A DNA stretch of 64,000 nt from GCA-2748575 sp965222725 (GTDB taxonomy: Bacteria > Pseudomonadota > Gammaproteobacteria > Pseudomonadales > Ketobacteraceae). The DNA is taken from NCBI GenBank assembly GCA_965222725.1, contig OZ244969.1, positions 434,001 to 498,000 of the forward strand, written 5' to 3'. Below are positions 52,036 to 62,385 of this stretch, piece by piece (the stretch's first letter is position 1; every line of letters begins with the position of its first letter). The translations under genes and the position numbers were made by a program. The notes below the pieces were generated by a model. That model saw only the letters and a list, made by a program, of their open reading frames with translations. It searched no databases and was not told the origin of the DNA.

Positions 52036-53136
52036 TCAGGCGTCGTTACTCACCGGAATCTGCATGGGGGATCTGAATTTCACATCAATCTGCTGTTGCA
52101 GCACATCGAACACATAGCCCGGCATCAAACTGCTGAAACAGGGCGGTTCCACGTATTCGCCCTGCCCCGCCGACAGCTGGTTCTTTACCTTCGGTCCCTG
52201 ATATTCGCATTTGGGTTTCATGCAGGGGGCGCAGTTGTAGTTGGCAAACAGGTGCACCTGGTTTTGCCCGTAGGCGCCGGACAACCCGGGATCTGTGGGG
52301 CCATAAAGGGAAACGCAAGGCGTGTTCAGGGCGGCGGCGATATGGGTAAGGCCGGTATCCACCGCCACCACCCCCAGACTGCGCCCCAGCATATGAGCCA
52401 GATCCGTAAGCGTGGTGCGCTCCACCAGCTCCACGTGCTTGCCCTCTCTCGCCACTTCCTTGGCGATCTGTTTTTCTTCGTCGTAGCGCCAGGGAATCAG
52501 CACCCGGTAGCCTTTGCGCGCGGCCAGCCGGGCCAGGGACCGCCAGTAAAAGACCGGCCAGCGCTTGGTGGCCCAGGAAGAACCGCAAAAAAACAGGATA
52601 TAGGCATCGCTGCCGGTGGCCACCACTTCGTTACTGGCCACGGTTACCCCGTTATTGGCCACCGCCCGGGGAAAGTCATACCCCAGGGCCTTGGCAAAAA
52701 ACTGGCGGGCCCGCTCCACGGCATGCTGGCCCTTGGCCACGGCAATGCGGTGATCGTAAAAACGGGTGGCCATGGTTTCCCGGGCGGATTCTTTATCCAG
52801 GCCGTAAGTGGGGCCGTTGGCATAGCGCGACAGCCAGCCATTCATCCACACCCCTTCGGAATCCAGAATGGCGAAATAATCCTGAGCACGCAGCTGCCGC
52901 TTGACCCGCCACCAGTGGCCGCTGAAAAAATTCCTCACCAGATTGCGGGACAGCTGATGGGTTTTTACCGGAATGACCCGGTCCACGGCGTAATGCCAGT
53001 GGGGGATTTCCTGCAGGGAATCCTCCACCAGCCAGTCAAAACGGATACCCGGAATCATCTGGGTGGCATCCGTCAGCGCCGGCAAGGTGTTCACCACATC
53101 GCCGATGGAGGAGGTTTTGATTACAAGAACCCGCAT
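52036..53136 (-). CDS. waaC: Lipopolysaccharide heptosyltransferase I
   Basis: 366 residues. It opens VLVIKTSSIGDVVNTLPALT, the GT9 start used by WaaC to orient substrates. The donor-side motif is LFFCGSSWATKRWPV, and GVVAVDTGLTHIAAALNTPCVSLYGPTDP closes the ADP-heptose site. The enzyme adds the first heptose to Kdo2-lipid A. It is convergent with the lipid A acyltransferase, 13 bases apart. WaaF-type proteins are longer and differ here; WaaC fits best. Confidence 0.9.
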   Translation of the reverse strand: MRVLVIKTSSIGDVVNTLPALTDATQMIPGIRFDWLVEDSLQEIPHWHYAVDRVIPVKTHQLSRNLVRNFFSGHWWRVKRQLRAQDYFAILDSEGVWMNGWLSRYANGPTYGLDKESARETMATRFYDHRIAVAKGQHAVERARQFFAKALGYDFPRAVANNGVTVASNEVVATGSDAYILFFCGSSWATKRWPVFYWRSLARLAARKGYRVLIPWRYDEEKQIAKEVAREGKHVELVERTTLTDLAHMLGRSLGVVAVDTGLTHIAAALNTPCVSLYGPTDPGLSGAYGQNQVHLFANYNCAPCMKPKCEYQGPKVKNQLSAGQGEYVEPPCFSSLMPGYVFDVLQQQIDVKFRSPMQIPVSNDA

Positions 53137-53264
53137 GTTTTAGCCTGCTGCATTTCCCTGGTGCACATTCTGAAAAGGTTAACGGGTTTGCGGGATATGT
53201 ACAGTGAACCAGGACCAGTTCACAAGGAATGAGCTGAATTGTCACAGGAAATACGCCGGCGCAT

Positions 53265-53303
53265 AAAAAACGCCCCGGAGACCTGGCTCGCGGGGCGTTT
53301 TTT
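53265..53303. terminator. Terminator between ilvE and waaC
   Basis: A 12-bp perfect stem (AAAAAACGCCCC with GGGGCGTTTTTT, 53265-53276 and 53292-53303) flanked by A- and T-runs. On the minus strand it ends ilvE, 30 bases after its stop. Confidence 0.9.
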
Positions 53304-53330
53304 TGTTTTCAGCCGGCAATCAGGCCGCTG

Positions 53331-54251
53331 TCAGACGTAAGCAATCCAGTCCGGATGCTCCTCGCGACGGCCGTTCACCTGATCGAAATAAACTTTCTGC
53401 AGCTTTTCAGTCACCGGGCCACGTTTGCCGGCTCCTATGGTGCGGCCATCCAGTTCATTGATGGGCAGCACTTCTGCGGCGGTACCGGTGAAAAAGGCTT
53501 CGTCGGCCACGTAAACTTCATCACGGGTGATGCGTTTTTCGCGTACTTCGTAGCCCATTTCCTCTGCCAGGGTGATCACGGTGGAACGGGTAATACCGTC
53601 CAGGCAGGAGGTCAGTTCCGGGGTGTAGATAACGCCGTCGAACACGATAAAGATGTTCTCGCCACTGCCTTCGGCCACGTAGCCTTCGGGATCCAGCAGC
53701 AGGGCTTCCTGAGCACCGCCGGATAACGCTTCCTGCAGGGCCAGCATGGAGTTGATGTAATGGCCGTTGGCTTTGGCCTTGCACATGCTGATATTCACGT
53801 GGTGGCGGGTATAGGACGAAGTACGTACCTTGATACCCTGCTCCAGGGCTTCCGGCGTCATATAGGACGGCCATTCCCAGGCAGCCACGATCACGTGGGT
53901 TTGCAGGTTTTCAGCCCGCAGGCCCATGCCCTCGGATCCGTAAAACACCATGGGGCGCAGGTAGGCGTGGGGCAGGTTGTTTTCCTTCACACAGGCCAGC
54001 TGGGCGGCGTTCAGCTCGTCTTTGCTGTAAGGGATTTTCATGTTCATGATATGGGCGGAGCGGAACAGACGATCGGTGTGCTCCTTTAACCGGAATATGC
54101 CCGGGCCTTTGACGGTTTCATAAGCACGCACACCTTCAAACACACCCATTCCATAGTGGAGTGTGTGAGTTAACACGTGCACCTGGGCGTCGCGCCAGGG
54201 AACCATTTCACCATCAAACCAGATAAGACCGTCGCGGTCTGCCATGGACAT
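53331..54251 (-). CDS. ilvE: Branched-chain amino acid aminotransferase
   Basis: 306 residues, fold-type IV PLP enzyme. It opens IWFDGEMVPWRDAQVHVL, then GVFEGVRAYE. The PLP lysine lies in SMCKAKANGHYINSML, and the phosphate-cup glycine/threonine elements are LTSCLDGITRSTVITLA and FFTGTAAEVLPI. It transaminates valine, leucine and isoleucine with 2-oxoglutarate. AGGAG lies eight bases before the ATG. It is downstream of glnE by 85 bases on the same strand, and closed by a strong terminator. Confidence 0.96.
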   Translation of the reverse strand: MSMADRDGLIWFDGEMVPWRDAQVHVLTHTLHYGMGVFEGVRAYETVKGPGIFRLKEHTDRLFRSAHIMNMKIPYSKDELNAAQLACVKENNLPHAYLRPMVFYGSEGMGLRAENLQTHVIVAAWEWPSYMTPEALEQGIKVRTSSYTRHHVNISMCKAKANGHYINSMLALQEALSGGAQEALLLDPEGYVAEGSGENIFIVFDGVIYTPELTSCLDGITRSTVITLAEEMGYEVREKRITRDEVYVADEAFFTGTAAEVLPINELDGRTIGAGKRGPVTEKLQKVYFDQVNGRREEHPDWIAYV

Positions 54252-54336
54252 AACCAGTAGCTCCTTACAAATTTACGAATAATGTCGTCTCAAAAGAGCG
54301 GCCCGCCAGAACGGCAGGCCGGGACCGCCAACTATA

Positions 54337-57288
54337 TCACTGTTTGGCGGAAGTGGTCATCTTCTCCGGAAGCACCTTGTGCCAGATTTGCCGTACCGCC
54401 CGTCGTTCTGCGGCAAACTGGTCTCCCGGGACCTTGCCTTCCACATTCTGCAGCGCCTGGATATGGGTTTCGCTGCGGTAGGCGAGGTAGGCCTGGCTGA
54501 GGGTTTCCACCTCTTCCGGGGTGAGCAGGCCCACGGCCTCGATGGATTCCAGAATCCGCATATTATCCGGGTATTGCAGCAGTTCCGGGTGCTGGCGGGA
54601 ATGGCACAGCACCAGATACTGGGTCAGGAACTCGATATCGACAATGCCGCCGGGATCCTGCTTGAGGTGGAAGATCTGATCCGGAGCCATGTCGGCCTCG
54701 TCCAGATCGGTCTTTTTCAGGGTACTGAGGTGACCGAGCATTTTATGGCGCATCTCGATCACTTCCTGGGCCAGCTGATCCGGATCCCGCTCCTCACTGA
54801 GCACTTTGGCGCGGCTTTCACCAAAAGCTTCCGCCAGTTTGGGGCAACCTGCCACCACCCGGGCACGCACCAGAGCCTGTTTTTCCCAGGTCCAGGCTTT
54901 TTCCAGCTGGTATTGCTCAAAGGCTTTTAGCGATGCCACCAGCAAACCGGCATTGCCGGAAGGCCGCAGGCGCATATCGGTTTCGTAGAGCATGCCGGAT
55001 GCGGTACGGGTGGTCAGGATATGAATAATGCGCTGGCCCAGCCGGGTAAAGAACACGTTGTTATCGATACTGCGGTCGCCGGTAGTGGATTTGGTGGAGG
55101 CGGCATCGTGCACAAACACCAGATCCAGATCCGAGCTGTAGCTCAGTTCAATACCGCCCATTTTGCCGTAGGCCACGATGATAAAATCCGGATCACAGGG
55201 GGTGCCGTCCTCTTTGGTGGGCTGGCCATAACGGTCCACCATGTGCTTCCAGGCCAGTTCCAGCACTTCCTGCAAAATGGTTTCGGCTACCCAGGTCAGA
55301 TAATCACTGACATTCATGACCGATAAGGTACCGGTAATTTCCGATGCGGCCACCCGCAGCAGATGCACTTTCTTGAATTGCCGCAGGCATTCCATTTGCT
55401 GTTCAAAATCATCTTCGGGAATGCGCAGCATTAACTGGCGCAATTCGTTTTTGAGCTCCGACACCGGCGGTGGTGAAAACAGGGAATTGGGATCGATCAG
55501 TTCATCCAGCAGCACCGGATAGAGCGCCATGACTTCCGCCACCCAGGGGCTGGCACAGGACAGGCTGGCCAGGCGATCCAGTGCCTGGGGATTTTCCACC
55601 AGCAATGACATATAAGCCGAACGCCGCAGAATACTGTTCACCAAAGGCACCACCCGTTCCAGTGCCACTAGACTCTGCTCCTGTTCACCACAGGCGATAA
55701 GTACCAGGGGCATTAATTTATCCAGGCGTTGCCGGGAAATCGCCTGCAAATGGATCACGGTTTTATCTTCTTTCAGATCACGAATGATCGCCCAGGCGGT
55801 TTGCAGTTCGTCATCTTTAAATCCCAGTTGCAGCAGGTTGTCGGCGGCTTCATGTTCTTCCATTTTATCCAGCCACAGACTTTGGGCGTCTTCGTTGTCT
55901 TCGGCATCTTCTGCTTCCTGCTGTGGTGGTGCCACCACGTTTTCAAAATGTTTGCGTACCTGATAGCGTTGATGATCCAGTGCCGAGGCAAAAGATTCCC
56001 AATCCGAAAACCCCATGCTCTGGGCCAGGCGCAAACGGTTTTCCTCATCATCGGGGATTTCCTGGGTTTGCCGGTCCGCCTGGGCCTGAATACGGTGTTC
56101 GCAATCCCGCAAAAAGATATAGGCCTCGCGCAGTTCTTTTGCGCCTTCCGCCGGAAACAATTCCAGTTCCACCAGCAACTGCAATACTTTTAGCAGGCTG
56201 CGTTCCTGCAGTTCCTTGTCCTGTCCGCCACGAATCAACTGAAACGCCTGCACAATAAATTCCACTTCACGAATGCCACCGGAGCCGGTTTTAACATTGT
56301 CCACCGCCCCCTTGCGCATCACTTCACGATTGATCAGGGCTTTCATTTCCCGCAGGGATTCAATCACCCCAAAATCAATATAACGGCGATACATAAAAGG
56401 CCGCAGATCCGATAACAGCCGGTCCCCCTCGCCATTATCATCACCAATGGGGCGCGCCTTGATCATGGCGTAACGTTCCCATTCCCGGCCCTGCTCTTCG
56501 TAATAGGTTTCCATGGCATCAAAACTTAATGCCAGCGCGCCGGCGGAACCGTAGGGCCGCAAACGCATATCCACGCGGAACACAAAACCATCGGCCGTCA
56601 GCTGATCCAGGCTTTTGATAATGCGCTGCCCCAGGCGGGCAAAAAAATCCCTGTGGGCAATAGCGCGGGAGCCGCCTTTGGTTTCCCCTTCGTGGGGAAA
56701 GCAGAAAATCAGATCAATGTCCGATGACAGGTTCAGTTCAAAAGCACCCAGCTTGCCCATACCCAGTACCACCAATGGCATGGGAGTGTCAGTATCTTTA
56801 TAACAGGGCGTTCCCCAGGTGGGCGCCATCCACTGAGCATGACAGTTGGTGGCTTCCGCAATACAGGCATCCGCCAGATCGGACAGGTCTTTGGTAACTT
56901 CGGCAAAATCTGCCAGCCGACAGATATCCCGCCAGATAATGCGGATCATCTGTTCGCGGCGGAATTCCCGCAGGCACCGGTCCAGTTCGGTATCGTTGCT
57001 GATGTCTTCCAGTCTGGTTTTCAGGTGTTCACGCAACTCACCGGATGAGAAGGAACGACTCAGCGTTTCATCATTCAGTAGCTGCAAGAAAAGCGCTGGC
57101 CAGCGCACCCACTGATCCACAACGTAGTCGCTGGCAACGATGACTTTTTCAAGCTGTTCGCGGGTGCCGTCCTGCAGGCTGTTCAGCAGAGCAAGGCTGT
57201 CGGGCGCCTCTTCAAAGGCTTCCTCCAAACGCTGCCACTGGGCGCTGAGGTGTTGGGCAATGGGCTCGGGCCAGGCGGAAAATGCCAT
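54337..57288 (-). CDS. glnE: Bifunctional glutamine-synthetase adenylyltransferase/adenylyl-removing enzyme
   Basis: 983 residues, full length for GlnE. Two nucleotidyltransferase domains are visible: VLGMGKLGAFELNLSSDIDL (about 173-192, deadenylylation side) and YGKMGGIELSYSSDLDLVF (about 700-720, adenylylation side), each with the GS/D-x-D metal pair. Each is followed by a helical GlnD-UR_UTase-like domain. GGAG lies five bases before the ATG. GlnE toggles the AMP state of glutamine synthetase in response to PII and glutamine. Neither NTase domain shows a lost metal residue. Confidence 0.97.
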   Translation of the reverse strand: MAFSAWPEPIAQHLSAQWQRLEEAFEEAPDSLALLNSLQDGTREQLEKVIVASDYVVDQWVRWPALFLQLLNDETLSRSFSSGELREHLKTRLEDISNDTELDRCLREFRREQMIRIIWRDICRLADFAEVTKDLSDLADACIAEATNCHAQWMAPTWGTPCYKDTDTPMPLVVLGMGKLGAFELNLSSDIDLIFCFPHEGETKGGSRAIAHRDFFARLGQRIIKSLDQLTADGFVFRVDMRLRPYGSAGALALSFDAMETYYEEQGREWERYAMIKARPIGDDNGEGDRLLSDLRPFMYRRYIDFGVIESLREMKALINREVMRKGAVDNVKTGSGGIREVEFIVQAFQLIRGGQDKELQERSLLKVLQLLVELELFPAEGAKELREAYIFLRDCEHRIQAQADRQTQEIPDDEENRLRLAQSMGFSDWESFASALDHQRYQVRKHFENVVAPPQQEAEDAEDNEDAQSLWLDKMEEHEAADNLLQLGFKDDELQTAWAIIRDLKEDKTVIHLQAISRQRLDKLMPLVLIACGEQEQSLVALERVVPLVNSILRRSAYMSLLVENPQALDRLASLSCASPWVAEVMALYPVLLDELIDPNSLFSPPPVSELKNELRQLMLRIPEDDFEQQMECLRQFKKVHLLRVAASEITGTLSVMNVSDYLTWVAETILQEVLELAWKHMVDRYGQPTKEDGTPCDPDFIIVAYGKMGGIELSYSSDLDLVFVHDAASTKSTTGDRSIDNNVFFTRLGQRIIHILTTRTASGMLYETDMRLRPSGNAGLLVASLKAFEQYQLEKAWTWEKQALVRARVVAGCPKLAEAFGESRAKVLSEERDPDQLAQEVIEMRHKMLGHLSTLKKTDLDEADMAPDQIFHLKQDPGGIVDIEFLTQYLVLCHSRQHPELLQYPDNMRILESIEAVGLLTPEEVETLSQAYLAYRSETHIQALQNVEGKVPGDQFAAERRAVRQIWHKVLPEKMTTSAKQ

Positions 57289-57373
57289 GGCATCTCCTTT
57301 GTCGGTTTTGTGGGTTGATTCAGCGGATTGGTGCAGACCTAAAAGTCTAGCATGATGAGATTGCGGAATGACA

Positions 57374-59146
57374 TTAACAGCTGTCTGAATCCCGGGTGAG
57401 CGTTACCTGGCTGCCCGGGGGCGACAGCCGGCATTGCACCGGTTCGCCGCGGTTCCACACGTGGAACACAAAGGCATCGCGATCTGCCGGCAGTTGAAAC
57501 GCCACCCTGGTGGGCACACCGTCCGTATTCACATGGATCACAGTGGCCTTGATGCCGGCGACGGTGAGGGTTTCACCGGGAACCAGGGCATGGGAACGGG
57601 CTCTTAGCAGGCTTTCCTGGGAATCCTGATACAGGCCTTCGGCCCCTTCGATCTCAAGCAGGCCGTTTGCTTTTACGGTGAGTTGCAGATCCTTCAATGC
57701 CGATACCAGGGGGATCACGGCTTTCGCTGTATTCAGCCCGTGGTAGGTACGCACCCCCTGAATATAACCGGCCACACTGGACACCGGTGGATTCAGAATC
57801 ACATGAATCCTGTTTTCCTGCTCCGGTTTGATCACCAGATTTTTTGCGCCTTTATTAAGAATTCCGTCCATGGCCAGTTTCATTTGCACGGATTCAAATA
57901 CCAGCAGCAACGGCGACAACACCAGCAGTGAAATTACCAGTAATCCGCTGGCCACAGGCGCCAGCTTGCCGGGCAAGCCAGCGAACTGTTTTTTATGATC
58001 GGTGCGCGCACCAAAGTACAAACCCGCCAGCGCAGCAAAAGGCAGACTGGCGGCAATCAGTAACCGGCTGTGGGGCGTGGTGGCACACACAGGCACCAGC
58101 ATCAGTAAAACACTGACACTGAAAAACCGGGCCAGCGGATTGGCTTTTAACAGGGGAGCAACAGCAACACCCAGCAAACCAAAACCGACAACCCCTACGA
58201 TGACTGGCAGCGTATTCCCCATCAGGGATTCAAACTCCGGTGGCAGGCTCCAGAACAGGCCGTTCAGTAAAATCAGATAACGTTCGGAGGCAGTCAGCAA
58301 AAACTGGCCGAACTGTGTCGGGTCCACATAATGGCCGGAGCCTTCGGCGCCATACCCCATCATGCTGCGGGCGACCAGCCAGACAATACCCAGCACGCCG
58401 TAAGGCGCAATGGTGAGCAGTTGCCTGAAATACCTTACTACGAACCCTTCACCAGCAGCCGGTTTTCGCACACTGCTGTCGTAGCAGAGCGCATAGGCCA
58501 GCAAGAAGAGTCCGCCACTCACGCCCATTTCACCGGACAGCAAACCCAGCGCAAAACAGAGCAATGCCAGCCAGTGAAAACCGGGTTTGCTTTCCCGGCG
58601 CCAGCGATCATGAAAATACAGGGTCAGGGCCACAAAGATGGAGGCCAGCACCGCATTGCGATTGGCCAGCCAGCCGGCGGCAAAACCGTGGGTATAGGAC
58701 AGGCAGAAAATCCAGAAGGCCCACACCAGCGCCCGGCCCTTTAACCAGCGTTGCAACAGTTTATGGGTAACCAGCAACAGCAGCAGAAAATACACCAGAC
58801 TGTGCAGATGCATTAACACCGGTTTGTCAGGCCACAACCGATAATCAATACCGTGGGTGATTTCCGATACCGGTCGCCAGAACATGTATTTTACGTCCGG
58901 CAAGGTCCACCAGGGCAACATGCCTTTGTCTACCAGCTGCTGGGTACGTTCGGCATTGCCATCCAGAAAGGTAAAGAGTTTGAATACGCCGGCCGCATCT
59001 TCGCCGGGTTGCGCCAGGGGGTTACCGGTTACCAGGCCCCAGTGATAGTAGTCATCCAGCTGCAGCCCGGTGAACAGGCTGGGGGATACCAGCAGCAACG
59101 CCAGCAACAGGGGCAACAGAAACTGTTTTCGGCTGGCAACACGCAT
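57374..59146 (-). CDS. Polytopic membrane protein, GT-C-like (predicted glycosyltransferase)
   Basis: 590 residues with about ten to twelve hydrophobic segments in residues 8-420, then a soluble periplasmic C-terminal part of about 160 residues with beta character (VIKPEQENRIHVILNPPVSS). The first loop carries an acidic pair (LFTGLQLDDYYHWG), the position used as a catalytic/metal motif in GT-C enzymes. No named family is recognised with certainty. The start lies six bases after the acyltransferase-3 stop, so the two form an operon. Envelope polysaccharide or glycolipid modification is the likely role. Confidence 0.65.
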   Translation of the reverse strand: MRVASRKQFLLPLLLALLLVSPSLFTGLQLDDYYHWGLVTGNPLAQPGEDAAGVFKLFTFLDGNAERTQQLVDKGMLPWWTLPDVKYMFWRPVSEITHGIDYRLWPDKPVLMHLHSLVYFLLLLLVTHKLLQRWLKGRALVWAFWIFCLSYTHGFAAGWLANRNAVLASIFVALTLYFHDRWRRESKPGFHWLALLCFALGLLSGEMGVSGGLFLLAYALCYDSSVRKPAAGEGFVVRYFRQLLTIAPYGVLGIVWLVARSMMGYGAEGSGHYVDPTQFGQFLLTASERYLILLNGLFWSLPPEFESLMGNTLPVIVGVVGFGLLGVAVAPLLKANPLARFFSVSVLLMLVPVCATTPHSRLLIAASLPFAALAGLYFGARTDHKKQFAGLPGKLAPVASGLLVISLLVLSPLLLVFESVQMKLAMDGILNKGAKNLVIKPEQENRIHVILNPPVSSVAGYIQGVRTYHGLNTAKAVIPLVSALKDLQLTVKANGLLEIEGAEGLYQDSQESLLRARSHALVPGETLTVAGIKATVIHVNTDGVPTRVAFQLPADRDAFVFHVWNRGEPVQCRLSPPGSQVTLTRDSDSC

Positions 59147-59152
59147 AACAGA

Positions 59153-60409
59153 CTACTTTCTCAGGTTCATTAAAGGGCGCTCGATAAACAGATACATAAA
59201 GCCCGCCAGGATCACAGTCACCAGCGTACCCAGGGCAAAAATGGCAAACACCGCATCCATATGGCCCACATCGGGATTGTCGTTCACCCATTTCACCGCC
59301 AGGCTGGCCAGCAACGCCACCGGCACCACGTGCACCAGATACATGGAATAGGATAATTGCGCCAGCGGGTACAGCACCCGGCTGCCCAGCAGTGCCTGAC
59401 TAATGGTTTTGAACCAGCCATCACTGAAGGATGCCAGGATGATAATGGCCACACCCAGACCAAACAGATTCCGGTTAACGCTCTGGTAAGCGATATTAAA
59501 CATCTGATAGTCATCAAACCGGTTGGACACCATGGGCGTGATCATGAATATCGCCACCAGCAAAAGGCCTGCCGCTTTGGTCAGCAACCCCAGGGGTGTG
59601 GCAAAAAATGCCATCACCTGTTCTTTGAAATAATGAAAATAATAACCCGCCATACAGCCACCCAGCAGAGCCCCGTAGCGGCTGTACAGATTATCGTATA
59701 ACACGGAAAAATGATGGGCGTGAAAATCCTCGTCCGCTGCCAGCTGACTTTGCGGCAAGGTACGAATCTGTTCATCGCTCATAATAATCAGAAAACGAAT
59801 GGCAATAGCGGCAAACCACAAACCCCATAACCACACCAGGGGGCGACGGGTTTTCAACACAAGAAAGGTCAGCAGCAACGGAAAGATCAGATAGAACTGT
59901 TCTTCAATGGCCAGAGACCAGGTCCAGTTCATGGCCTGTTCCTTGTAGTGAATAAAATTGTTCACATAAAAAATATTGGCCCAGAGGTTTCCGGTATTGG
60001 AGTTTTCCTGTTGCCCCAGCAACAGCCAGTACAACAGAATGGCAAAGTAATACACCGGGCTTAACCGCAAAAAACGCCGCACATAAAAGTTGCTCAGACG
60101 AATACGCCCCATGCTGTCGATCTGGCGCAGCAGTATGCCGGTAATCAGAAACCCGCTGATAACAAAGAACACATCAACGCCCTTGTCGGAGTTAATGATC
60201 CAGGAAAACAGGTAACCGCCCTCTTCCACCATGGCCGACAGGCTGGTGCTGGGTTGCAGATAGGCGTACATCATGTAGGAGTGAAAGATAAGCACCAGCA
60301 ACATGGAAATAGCACGCAGTCCGTCCACCACATCCACGTTGGTGGCAGGTCGGGACATGAGATAGCGAAAGTTCCGCGGAATGGAATAAGCAGCAAGCAG
60401 TTTTTTCAT
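59153..60409 (-). CDS. Acyltransferase-3 family membrane protein (OafA/NolL type)
   Basis: 418 residues from the ATG at 60409; an upstream TTG at 60424 lacks support. The Acyl_transf_3 signature is DVVDGLRAISMLLVLIFHSY, carrying the motif with Arg and His, then GVDVFFVISGFLITGILL and FYVRRFLRLSPVYYFAILL. Ten or so membrane helices follow. The family O-acylates surface sugars of LPS, exopolysaccharide or peptidoglycan. It is followed by a GT-C-like gene in the same unit. The exact acceptor is not readable. Confidence 0.88.
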   Translation of the reverse strand: MKKLLAAYSIPRNFRYLMSRPATNVDVVDGLRAISMLLVLIFHSYMMYAYLQPSTSLSAMVEEGGYLFSWIINSDKGVDVFFVISGFLITGILLRQIDSMGRIRLSNFYVRRFLRLSPVYYFAILLYWLLLGQQENSNTGNLWANIFYVNNFIHYKEQAMNWTWSLAIEEQFYLIFPLLLTFLVLKTRRPLVWLWGLWFAAIAIRFLIIMSDEQIRTLPQSQLAADEDFHAHHFSVLYDNLYSRYGALLGGCMAGYYFHYFKEQVMAFFATPLGLLTKAAGLLLVAIFMITPMVSNRFDDYQMFNIAYQSVNRNLFGLGVAIIILASFSDGWFKTISQALLGSRVLYPLAQLSYSMYLVHVVPVALLASLAVKWVNDNPDVGHMDAVFAIFALGTLVTVILAGFMYLFIERPLMNLRK

Positions 60410-60585
60410 CGAACAGGAGCGCAAATTATCGTTATACGGCCCACAGCCGGTGAATTATCCGGGGCAGGGCCCTTAAGTTCTTGTTATTGTTGGAAGAACC
60501 GTTCAGAGGGGGCCCATTCTACGGGTGTCCGGGAACAAATGGAATCCGGCAATCTGTAAACTTTGGTATCACTGTGGCCCGGGTC

Positions 60586-62385
60586 TCAACTGGTGAGTGA
60601 TTTGGGGGCCACCCGCAGCACTTCTTCCGGGGTGGTCACGCCGGCCGCCACCTTGTTGGCACCGCTGAGGCGCAACGTGCGCATGCCTTCCTTCATGGCC
60701 TGCTTTTTGATGTTCACGATGGGTTCCGAGTGGGTGATCATGTCCTTGATTTCCTGCGAAAAAGGCATGACTTCGTAAATACCGATCCGCCCCAGGTAAC
60801 CGGTTTTACGGCATTCCAGGCAGCCGACGGGCATTTTGACCTTTTCCGGCAGCTTGCTTTTCCAGGGGGATATCAGGTTTTCCCACAAATCGGGATCAAT
60901 AAAGGAATCCCGTTTGCAGTGGGGACACAGGGTACGCACCAGCCGCTGGGCCATGACCCCCAGCACGGTGGCACCAATCAGATAAGGCGGCACCCCCAGA
61001 TCCATTAACCGGGTAATGGCGGTGGGGGCGTCGTTGGTGTGCAGGGTGGAAATTACCAGGTGGCCGGTGAGCGCTGCCTGAATGGCCATGTTGGCAGTGG
61101 GCAGATCGCGGATCTCACCCACCATGATAATGTCCGGGTCCTGACGCAGCAGGGCCTTTACGCCGTCGGCAAACCCCAGCTTGATGTTTTCCATCACCTG
61201 CATCTGGTTAAAGGAAGGCTCCACCATTTCGATAGGGTCTTCGATGGTGCAGACATTCACTTCCCGGGTGGCCAGCTGCTTGAGGGTGGAATACAAAGTG
61301 GTGGTTTTACCGGAACCGGTGGGGCCGGTTACCAGCACGATGCCGTTGGCCTGGGTCACCATGGACTGCCAGCGCTCGTAATCCTCGTCCGCCAGGCCCA
61401 TTTCCACGGAGGAGCGCACCAGCACGTCCGGGTCGAACACCCGCATCACCAGTTTTTCGCCAAAGGCCGTGGGCAGAGTGGAAAGCCGCAGTTCCACCTC
61501 GCTGCCCTCCACACTTTTGGTTTTCAGGCGGCCGTCCTGGGGGCGGCGTTTTTCCGCCACATCCATGCGGCCGAGAATCTTGATCCGGCTCACCACCGCT
61601 GCCATCACATTGGCGGGCAATTCGTACACGTCGTGCAACACACCATCAATCCGGAAGCGCACATAGGCGTGCTCCCGGCGGGGTTCCAGGTGAATATCAC
61701 TGGCCCGCTGATCAAAGGCGTATTGCAGCAGCCAGTCCACAATATTCACGATGTGCTGGTCGTTGGCGTCGGGGGATTTCAGTTCCCCCAGCTGCAGCAA
61801 CTGCTCGAAATTGGTTACCCCGGTAAGGTTCTGGCCGCTTTTGCCGGTGGCCCCGCTGACGGAACGGGCCAGGTTATAGAATTCAAGCGTGTAACGATGA
61901 ATATCGGCGGGATTGGCCACCATGCGCTTGATCTTTTTGTCCCGCAGGGTCTGGGACAGGCCGCTTTCCCATTCGTTGTAGAAAGGCTGACCGCTGACGA
62001 TCACCACTTCGTGCTCACGCACTTCCACGCACAGAATCTGATGACGCTCGGCAAAGTTGAAGGACATGACGTCGGTCACCACATCCACGTTCACCTTCAA
62101 TGGGTCGATATGGTACACATCCTGGCCCGATTTCTTCGCCAGCCAGTCGGTAAGCCGGTCCACATTCAGGTGACCGTGCTCGTCCTGCTGGTCCTGCAGC
62201 TGGAACTTGCCCACAAACTGGATCGGGTTCCAGCGCAGCTCCTCTTTTTCACGGCGACTGCCGGAGACAAAATTGGCATCCCGGTCGCTGAGCCGGCCGT
62301 CTTCCACCAGCTCATCAAGCACCCAGCGCAAATCGATCATGGTGTTGGGTAGCTGAAAATTTGCCCGTTTGTTGGATGCACTCAC
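60586..62385 (-). CDS. GspE/PilB-type secretion or pilus-assembly ATPase
   Basis: 599 residues from a GTG at 62385 with AGAAAGG about eight bases upstream; an open frame runs 41 codons further but without a site. An N-terminal T2SSE_N-like region is followed by the second N domain (ASDIHLEPRREHAYVRFRID). Walker A is VLVTGPTGSGKTTTLYSTL, the Asp box is VCTIEDPIEM, Walker B is DIIMVGEIRDLPTANMAIQA, and the His box is TGHLVISTLHTNDAP. A zinc-binding tetracysteine (LCPHCKRDSF and GCLECRKTGY) closes the protein. It powers type IV pilus or type II secretion polymerisation. No pil or gsp genes are adjacent, so the partner system lies elsewhere. Confidence 0.9.
   Translation of the reverse strand: MSASNKRANFQLPNTMIDLRWVLDELVEDGRLSDRDANFVSGSRREKEELRWNPIQFVGKFQLQDQQDEHGHLNVDRLTDWLAKKSGQDVYHIDPLKVNVDVVTDVMSFNFAERHQILCVEVREHEVVIVSGQPFYNEWESGLSQTLRDKKIKRMVANPADIHRYTLEFYNLARSVSGATGKSGQNLTGVTNFEQLLQLGELKSPDANDQHIVNIVDWLLQYAFDQRASDIHLEPRREHAYVRFRIDGVLHDVYELPANVMAAVVSRIKILGRMDVAEKRRPQDGRLKTKSVEGSEVELRLSTLPTAFGEKLVMRVFDPDVLVRSSVEMGLADEDYERWQSMVTQANGIVLVTGPTGSGKTTTLYSTLKQLATREVNVCTIEDPIEMVEPSFNQMQVMENIKLGFADGVKALLRQDPDIIMVGEIRDLPTANMAIQAALTGHLVISTLHTNDAPTAITRLMDLGVPPYLIGATVLGVMAQRLVRTLCPHCKRDSFIDPDLWENLISPWKSKLPEKVKMPVGCLECRKTGYLGRIGIYEVMPFSQEIKDMITHSEPIVNIKKQAMKEGMRTLRLSGANKVAAGVTTPEEVLRVAPKSLTS

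Noticed and set aside
51907..53232. Plus-strand frame (441 codons) across waaC
   Set aside because: It begins inside the lipid A acyltransferase in another frame and runs antisense to waaC; it has no start signal or domain.
61039..62352. Long plus-strand frame (437 codons) opposite the GspE/PilB-type ATPase
   Set aside because: Antisense shadow of a clear ATPase gene; low-complexity Gly/His/Val composition and no recognisable domain.
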